DNA of 26,516 bases from positions 1 to 26,516 of the forward strand of contig QFQY01000067.1 of the NCBI GenBank assembly GCA_003248805.1, given 5' to 3'. This DNA comes from Chelatococcus sp. GTDB lineage: Bacteria; Pseudomonadota; Alphaproteobacteria; Rhizobiales; Beijerinckiaceae. Numbering within the stretch: the stretch's first letter is position 1; each line of letters starts with the position of its first letter. Shown here in pieces: positions 22,781-26,516 of the stretch. Both the position numbers and the translations under genes were made by a program. The notes under the pieces are model-generated. The model had not been told where the DNA came from. It worked only from the letters and a program-made list of their open reading frames with translations, and searched no databases.

Positions 22781-23791
22781 ATGACGGTCAAGGTGGCGAT
22801 CAACGGTTTCGGCCGTATCGGACGTAACGTCCTGCGCGCGATCATCGAGTCGAAGCGCAAGGACATCGAGGTCGTCGCGATCAACGATCTCGGCCCGGTC
22901 GAGACCAATGCTCATCTCTTCCGCTACGACTCCGTGCATGGTCGCTTCCCCGGCACGGTGACCGTCTCCGGCGACACGATCGACGTCGGCCGCGGCCCGA
23001 TCAAGGTCACCGCCATCCGAGACCCCAAGGAGCTGCCGCACAAGGCGCTGGGCGTCGACATCGCGCTGGAATGCACCGGCATCTTCACCACCAAGGAGAA
23101 GGCCGCGGCCCATCTCGCGGCCGGCGCCAAGCGCGTCCTGGTCTCGGCCCCCTGCGACGGCGCCGACCTCACGGTCGTCTACGGCGTCAACCACGCGGCC
23201 CTGACGGCCGAGCATCTCGTCGTCTCGAACGCCTCCTGCACGACGAACTGCCTCGCCCCGGTCGTGCGCGTGCTCCATGACGCCGTCGGCATCGACAAGG
23301 GCTTCATGACCACGATCCACGCCTATACCGGCGACCAGCCGACGCTGGACACCATGCACAAGGATCTCTACCGCGCCCGCGCAGCCGCGCTCTCGATGAT
23401 CCCGACCTCGACCGGCGCCGCCAAGGCGATCGGCCTCGTCATCCCCGAGCTGAAGGGCCGGCTCGACGGCACCTCGGTCCGCGTGCCGACGCCGAATGTC
23501 TCGGTCGTGGACTTCAAGTTCATCTCCAAGCGCAAGACCACGGTCGAGAAGGTCAACGAGGCGATCCTCAAGGCCAGCAAGCGCGGGCCGCTGAAGGGCA
23601 TCCTCGGCGTCACCGACCAGCCGAACGTCTCGATCGACTTCAACCACGACCCGCATTCCTCGACCTTCGCCCTCGACCAGACCAAGGTCATGGACGACAA
23701 GTTCGTGCGCGTGATGTCCTGGTACGACAACGAGTGGGGCTTCTCGAACCGCATGAGCGACACCGCCGTCGCCATGGGCGCCCTGCTCTGA
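22781..23791 (+). CDS. gap: Type I glyceraldehyde-3-phosphate dehydrogenase
   Basis: Oxidises glyceraldehyde 3-phosphate to 1,3-bisphosphoglycerate with NAD(P). The 336-aa product has the Rossmann motif INGFGRIGRN at residues 7-16. The catalytic SNASCTTNC has Cys153. His in MTTIHAYTGDQ and the C-terminal WYDNEWGFSNRM are also present. The cofactor loop reads AINDLGP; the Asp36 equivalent favours NAD, though this is only indicative. ATG at 22781 has AAGGAGAG seven bases upstream; an earlier in-frame ATG at 22763 precedes that site and is rejected. The 182-bp tkt-gap gap holds a palindromic repeat and two small hairpins. Confidence 0.98.
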   Translation: MTVKVAINGFGRIGRNVLRAIIESKRKDIEVVAINDLGPVETNAHLFRYDSVHGRFPGTVTVSGDTIDVGRGPIKVTAIRDPKELPHKALGVDIALECTGIFTTKEKAAAHLAAGAKRVLVSAPCDGADLTVVYGVNHAALTAEHLVVSNASCTTNCLAPVVRVLHDAVGIDKGFMTTIHAYTGDQPTLDTMHKDLYRARAAALSMIPTSTGAAKAIGLVIPELKGRLDGTSVRVPTPNVSVVDFKFISKRKTTVEKVNEAILKASKRGPLKGILGVTDQPNVSIDFNHDPHSSTFALDQTKVMDDKFVRVMSWYDNEWGFSNRMSDTAVAMGALL

Positions 23792-23864
23792 CGATGCCTT
23801 GCCGGGGCCACGATCCTCTCGCAGGACGTGGCCCCTCTCGCATCAGCACAGCAACGGATTGAGC

Positions 23865-24314
23865 ATGGCCAAGATCGAGCCCACGGTGGTGTCAACCTCG
23901 AGCTCGGAGGACGTCGCGCCCGGCATCTCTCCGGCCGTGCCCGTCACGGCGGTTGCGGAGCCGGCCGCTCCCGCGTCCGATCCCCGCAGGCTCGACCAGC
24001 TTTCCCGCATCGAGGACAAGGCCGCGCGGATCGAGGAGAAGTTCGCGCGCTACGAGGCGGTGCTGACCCGCGCCGAATCCTCGCTCGAGCGCAGCGCCCA
24101 GAAGGTCGATGCCGCGGCTGGGACCATGGATTTCGCCGCCATCCGCGGCGAGATCGCCGCCCTGCGCGAGCGTGTCGACGCCACGCCGCGCGCCGCCACC
24201 CTGTTCACCACCGCCCTCGTCACGGCGGTCGCCACCGTCATCCTCACTGTCCTGGTGCTGAAATTCGGCGTTCCGGGCGTGATCCCGGGACTTCTGCCGC
24301 GAGGACCTCTGTGA
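23865..24314 (+). CDS. Hypothetical coiled-coil protein with C-terminal membrane anchor
   Basis: Unrecognised 149-aa protein between gap and pgk. Residues 1-40 are Ser/Pro/Ala-rich and probably disordered. Residues about 42-105 form a charged coiled coil (LDQLSRIEDKAARIEEKFARYEAVLTRAESSLE). Residues about 111-133 (ATLFTTALVTAVATVILTVLVL) form one transmembrane helix, followed by a short Gly/Pro tail, so it is likely a tail-anchored inner-membrane protein facing the cytosol. ATG at 23865 is preferred. The frame opens to 23799, but that would start inside the gap leader-out region and adds a non-conserved piece. It ends two bases before the pgk ATG, so it is co-transcribed with pgk. No function is assigned. 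Confidence 0.75.
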   Translation: MAKIEPTVVSTSSSEDVAPGISPAVPVTAVAEPAAPASDPRRLDQLSRIEDKAARIEEKFARYEAVLTRAESSLERSAQKVDAAAGTMDFAAIRGEIAALRERVDATPRAATLFTTALVTAVATVILTVLVLKFGVPGVIPGLLPRGPL

Positions 24315-24316
24315 CA

Positions 24317-25507
24317 ATGAGCTTCAAGACCCTCGACGACGCCGACCTCGCCGGCAAGCGTGCCCTCGTCCGCGTCGACCTCAACGTCCCCATGGAGGAC
24401 GGCAAGGTCACCGACACGACCCGGATCGACCGCATCCTGCCGACGATCCGGGAGATGTCCGGGAAGGGCGCCAAGGTCATCCTGCTCGCGCATTTCGGCC
24501 GCCCCAAGGGCCGCGACGAGAAGAACAGCCTGAAGCAGGTCGTGCCGGCGCTCGCCCATGCGCTCGGCGCCCCCGTCACCTTCGTCGACGACTGCATCGG
24601 CGAGGGCGTCGCCAAGGCCGTCTCGGCCGCGAAGAACGGCGATGTCCTGCTGCTGGAGAACACCCGCTTCCACGCCGGCGACGAGAAGAACGATCCCGAA
24701 TTCGTCAGGGCGCTCGCCGCCAATGGCGACCTCTTCGTCAACGACGCCTTCTCGGCCGCCCACCGGGCGCACGCCTCGACCGAGGGCCTCGCCCACCTGC
24801 TGCCGGCCTATGCCGGGCGCACCATGCAGGCTGAGCTGGAAGCCCTGTCGGCAGGCCTCGACAACCCCGCCCGTCCGGTCATGGCGATCGTCGGCGGCGC
24901 CAAGGTCTCGACCAAGCTCGACCTGCTCGGCAATCTCGTGAAAAAGGTCGACGTGCTCGTCATCGGCGGCGGCATGGCCAACACCTTCCTCGCCGCGCGC
25001 GGCGTCAATGTCGGCAAGTCGCTCTGCGAGCACGATCTCGTCGGCACGGCCCGCGAGATCGAGGAGAAGGCCAAGGCCGCCGGCTGCGAGATCCTGCTGC
25101 CGGTCGACGCGCTGGTCGCCCGCGAGTTCAAGGCCAACCCCGGTCACCGCGTCGTGCCCGTCGGCGATGTCGGCGCCGACGAGATGATCCTCGACGCCGG
25201 CCCCTTGAGCGTCGCCGAGGTCGTGCTCAAGCTCGACCAGGTCAAGACGCTGGTCTGGAACGGGCCCTTCGGCGCCTTCGAGCTGCCGCCCTTCGACACG
25301 GCCACCGTCACCGTCGCCAAGGCGGCGGCGGAGCGCGTCAAGGCGGGCAAGCTGGTCGCGGTCGCTGGCGGCGGCGACACCGTCGCGGCGATGAACCATG
25401 CCGGCGTGGCCGACGATCTCTCCTACGTCTCCACCGCCGGCGGCGCCTTCCTCGAATGGATGGAAGGCAAGGCCCTGCCGGGCGTCGAGGCGCTGCGGAA
25501 GCCGTAA
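24317..25507 (+). CDS. pgk: Phosphoglycerate kinase
   Basis: Transfers phosphate between 1,3-bisphosphoglycerate and ADP. The 396-aa product has RVDLNVP at residues 19-25, LLAHFGRPKG, LENTRFHAGDEKND and VNDAFSAAHRAHAS in the N-terminal domain. The nucleotide domain has IVGGAKVSTKLDLL, VLVIGGGMANTF, WNGPFGAFELPPFDTAT and AVAGGGDTVAAM. All catalytic landmarks are present. ATG at 24317 begins MSFKTLDDADLAGKRALV. It starts two bases after the preceding small gene stops. Its last 85 bases overlap an antisense nucleotidyltransferase gene, which is unusual for a conserved gene. Confidence 0.98.
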   Translation: MSFKTLDDADLAGKRALVRVDLNVPMEDGKVTDTTRIDRILPTIREMSGKGAKVILLAHFGRPKGRDEKNSLKQVVPALAHALGAPVTFVDDCIGEGVAKAVSAAKNGDVLLLENTRFHAGDEKNDPEFVRALAANGDLFVNDAFSAAHRAHASTEGLAHLLPAYAGRTMQAELEALSAGLDNPARPVMAIVGGAKVSTKLDLLGNLVKKVDVLVIGGGMANTFLAARGVNVGKSLCEHDLVGTAREIEEKAKAAGCEILLPVDALVAREFKANPGHRVVPVGDVGADEMILDAGPLSVAEVVLKLDQVKTLVWNGPFGAFELPPFDTATVTVAKAAAERVKAGKLVAVAGGGDTVAAMNHAGVADDLSYVSTAGGAFLEWMEGKALPGVEALRKP

Positions 25508-25836
25508 TCTATTTCGATGGGGTGATCATCAAACTCAAAATCCTGCTCACCCCATCGGCTGAGTACCAGAATTCCCTCGGTTCTGACCCTGTGCATGATC
25601 TGAGGTTCAGCATCCCAATGATTGGCAATGTGGACGTTTAGGCGGAGCGACTTTGTTAAGCGCCTGGTCCATGGGTCCAAATCCATGCTCGCTGCAGCTT
25701 CCGCTATGAGCATAACATCCAAGTCGCTATCTGCGCGCGGCGCGCCCCAGACGCGGCTTCCGTAAAAATAGACTCGTCTTATGGCGGGTTGAGCTTGTGC
25801 CCACGCACGGCAGATTGCCGCCTGCGACTCTAGCAT
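25423..25836 (-). CDS. Minimal nucleotidyltransferase (MNT) domain protein, orphan
   Basis: Small nucleotidyltransferase of 137 aa. The catalytic pattern is FYGSRVWGAPRADSDLDVMLI, fitting GSX10DXD with Gly26-Ser27 and Asp38/Asp40. A short beta strand (RLNVHIAN) follows near 66-72. Members often act as antitoxins that AMPylate a HEPN toxin, but no HEPN partner (R-X4-6-H) is seen here. ATG at 25836 has AGGAGG five bases upstream, a strong site. The last 28 codons run antisense into pgk, and this tail (FRSASTPGRALPSIHSRK) looks non-conserved, suggesting the original 3' end was lost. Local GC is about 52 percent in one 60-base stretch, against about 68 percent in pgk, which suggests acquisition by transfer. 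Confidence 0.75.
   Translation of the reverse strand: MLESQAAICRAWAQAQPAIRRVYFYGSRVWGAPRADSDLDVMLIAEAAASMDLDPWTRRLTKSLRLNVHIANHWDAEPQIMHRVRTEGILVLSRWGEQDFEFDDHPIEIDYGFRSASTPGRALPSIHSRKAPPAVET
25515..25557. repeat. Perfect 11-bp inverted repeat just after pgk
   Basis: CGATGGGGTGA / TCACCCCATCG with a 21-nt loop, beginning eight bases after the pgk stop. It lies inside the 3' coding region of the antisense nucleotidyltransferase. There is no T-run, so a role as pgk terminator is only possible. Confidence 0.5.
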
Positions 25837-25856
25837 TCACGCCTCCTCAACATCTG

Positions 25857-25884
25857 TTGCGCCGGGCCATGTTTATGCTATGTT
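25857..25884 (+). promoter_or_regulatory. Putative promoter of the 78-aa coiled-coil gene (probably leaderless)
   Basis: TTGCGC (25857-25862) and TATGTT (25879-25884) with a 16-bp spacer. The -10 box ends only six bases before the ATG at 25891, so transcription would begin at or near the start codon. No Shine-Dalgarno is present, which agrees with a leaderless mRNA. Confidence 0.45.
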
Positions 25885-25890
25885 CTCCGC

Positions 25891-26127
25891 ATGAGCGAGA
25901 ATGTCCAGACAGCGATGCACGAAATCCTGAAGAGGATTCAAGCCGACATGTCATCGTTTCGCACCGAAACGAATGAACGTTTTGCGATACTCGAAGACCT
26001 TGTGCGCAAGCAGCGGCGCGATACCGCCGGTCTTCTCGTCATGGCGAAGTCGGTCACAGGCACCTTTGCCGAGGAACTCGCTGCCATCGAAGAACGGGTA
26101 AAGGTTCTGGAAGCGCGCGGCGGTTGA
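25891..26127 (+). CDS. Hypothetical small coiled-coil protein, 78 aa
   Basis: Unrecognised short protein with a heptad-rich pattern (MHEILKRIQADMSSFRTETNERFAILEDLVRK) at about residues 9-40. A middle basic and hydrophobic part (KQRRDTAGLLVMAKSVTGTFAEEL) follows, then a second helix (ELAAIEERVKVLEARGG). There is no signal peptide or membrane helix. Similar RxIQADxSxxRxExxxRFxxxE small proteins are familiar from Rhizobiales, often near toxin-antitoxin genes, but I cannot name a family. It is divergent from the nucleotidyltransferase gene with a 54-bp gap and lies in the same lower-GC patch. A paired system is possible but unproven. Confidence 0.6.
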   Translation: MSENVQTAMHEILKRIQADMSSFRTETNERFAILEDLVRKQRRDTAGLLVMAKSVTGTFAEELAAIEERVKVLEARGG

Positions 26128-26139
26128 GCTGCTCGGCCC

Positions 26140-26195
26140 TTCGCTTTTAAGCTTTTCCCCGCTTTCGCTTTGCCTTTGCCGCAGTTCGCTTTTAA
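26140..26195. repeat. Direct repeat upstream of the aldolase gene
   Basis: The 11-mer TTCGCTTTTAA occurs at 26140-26150 and 26185-26195, 45 bp apart, in the 106-bp gap before the aldolase gene. CTTT-rich sequence lies between. It may be part of the aldolase promoter or a regulator site. Confidence 0.4.
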
Positions 26196-26233
26196 ACGCT
26201 CCCCATATCCATTGCCTCAAGGGGAGTGCCATC

Positions 26234-26516
26234 GTGGCCCGCATCACGCTCCGTCAGTTGCTCGATCACGCCGCCGAAAACGACTACGGCGTGCCCGCCT
26301 TCAACATCAACAACATGGAGCAGGCGCTGGCGATCATGGCGGCGGCCGATGCGACCGACGCCCCGGTCATCATCCAGGCCTCGCGCGGCGCGCGCTCCTA
26401 CGCCAACGACATCATGCTCAAGCACATGATGGACGCCGTCACCGAGATCTATCCGCACATCCCGGTCTGCGTGCATCTCGACCACGGCAACGAGCCGGCG
26501 ACCTGCATGACCGCGA
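26234..26516 (+). CDS. fba: Class II fructose-bisphosphate aldolase, N-terminal part (gene runs off the window)
   Basis: Zinc-dependent aldolase that cleaves or forms fructose 1,6-bisphosphate. Only 94 codons are present: ARITLRQLLDHAAENDYGVPAFNINNMEQ, then the IIQASRGARSYAND phosphate-region motif and CVHLDHGNEP at 79-88. The latter contains the catalytic Asp83 and zinc-ligand His84 typical of class II enzymes. The pattern fits the longer, Calvin-type (CbbA-like) group. The start is GTG at 26234, with AAGGGGAG about eight bases upstream. The same strand and order as tkt, gap and pgk point to one carbon-metabolism cluster interrupted by the low-GC patch. Confidence 0.93.
   Translation, partial: MARITLRQLLDHAAENDYGVPAFNINNMEQALAIMAAADATDAPVIIQASRGARSYANDIMLKHMMDAVTEIYPHIPVCVHLDHGNEPATCMTA

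Noticed and set aside
22532..23656. 374-codon minus-strand frame opposite gap
   Set aside because: Shadow frame through gap and the palindromic repeat (ARSEATKQS...DCFASLAMT), a known mis-annotation pattern.
24050..25399. 449-codon minus-strand frame opposite pgk
   Set aside because: Antisense shadow of a clear phosphoglycerate kinase with no domain of its own.

Overview
The window is high-GC alphaproteobacterial chromosome, most probably order Hyphomicrobiales (Rhizobiales), perhaps Bosea-like. The evidence is the yebC-ruvCAB-ybgC-tolQRAB-pal-cpoB-tilS-ftsH gene order, the zapA-DUF4164-tkt-gap-pgk-fba order, the DUF2852 and DUF4164 families, and two families of intergenic palindromic repeats known from this group. 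The genus is inference. No phage, insertion sequence, CRISPR array, rRNA or tRNA was recognised.

Layout. Bases 1-11002 are mainly minus-strand envelope genes, read from high to low coordinate: ybgC, a TetR regulator, a DUF2852 membrane protein, tolQ, tolR, tolA, tolB, then (after an inserted pair) pal, cpoB, tilS and the start of ftsH. Two insertions split the usual tol-pal operon. A TetR regulator plus DUF2852 gene lies between ybgC and tolQ. A divergent FtrA-like regulator and rhodanese gene lie between tolB and pal. Bases 11104-19418 hold a small basic protein, a DUF3828 protein, ruvB, ruvA, ruvC, a TauE/SafE permease, an atypical NRAMP transporter, yebC, a YmdB-like phosphoesterase and 5-formyltetrahydrofolate cyclo-ligase. 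A probable 6S RNA, zapA and a DUF4164 gene follow. From 20601 the plus strand carries central carbon genes: tkt, gap, a small coiled-coil membrane protein, pgk and the start of a class II aldolase. A lower-GC patch with an orphan nucleotidyltransferase and a small coiled-coil protein separates pgk from the aldolase.

How the genes work together. TolQRA use the proton motive force to act on TolB and Pal and hold the outer membrane to the peptidoglycan during division; CpoB tunes this system, and ZapA stabilises the FtsZ ring. RuvABC process Holliday junctions. Tkt, Gap, Pgk and Fba form a contiguous glycolysis/gluconeogenesis and pentose phosphate (or Calvin-type) block.

Most striking observation. 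pal is frameshifted by a perfect 11-bp tandem duplication at 3085-3106. Removing one copy restores a full-length Pal with no other defect, so this is either a very recent mutation, a reversible slippage switch or an assembly error. Other points worth checking are a palindrome pair that could link the TetR regulator to DUF2852, the NRAMP protein lacking the usual metal-binding Asn and Met, and the nucleotidyltransferase gene that runs antisense into the end of pgk.
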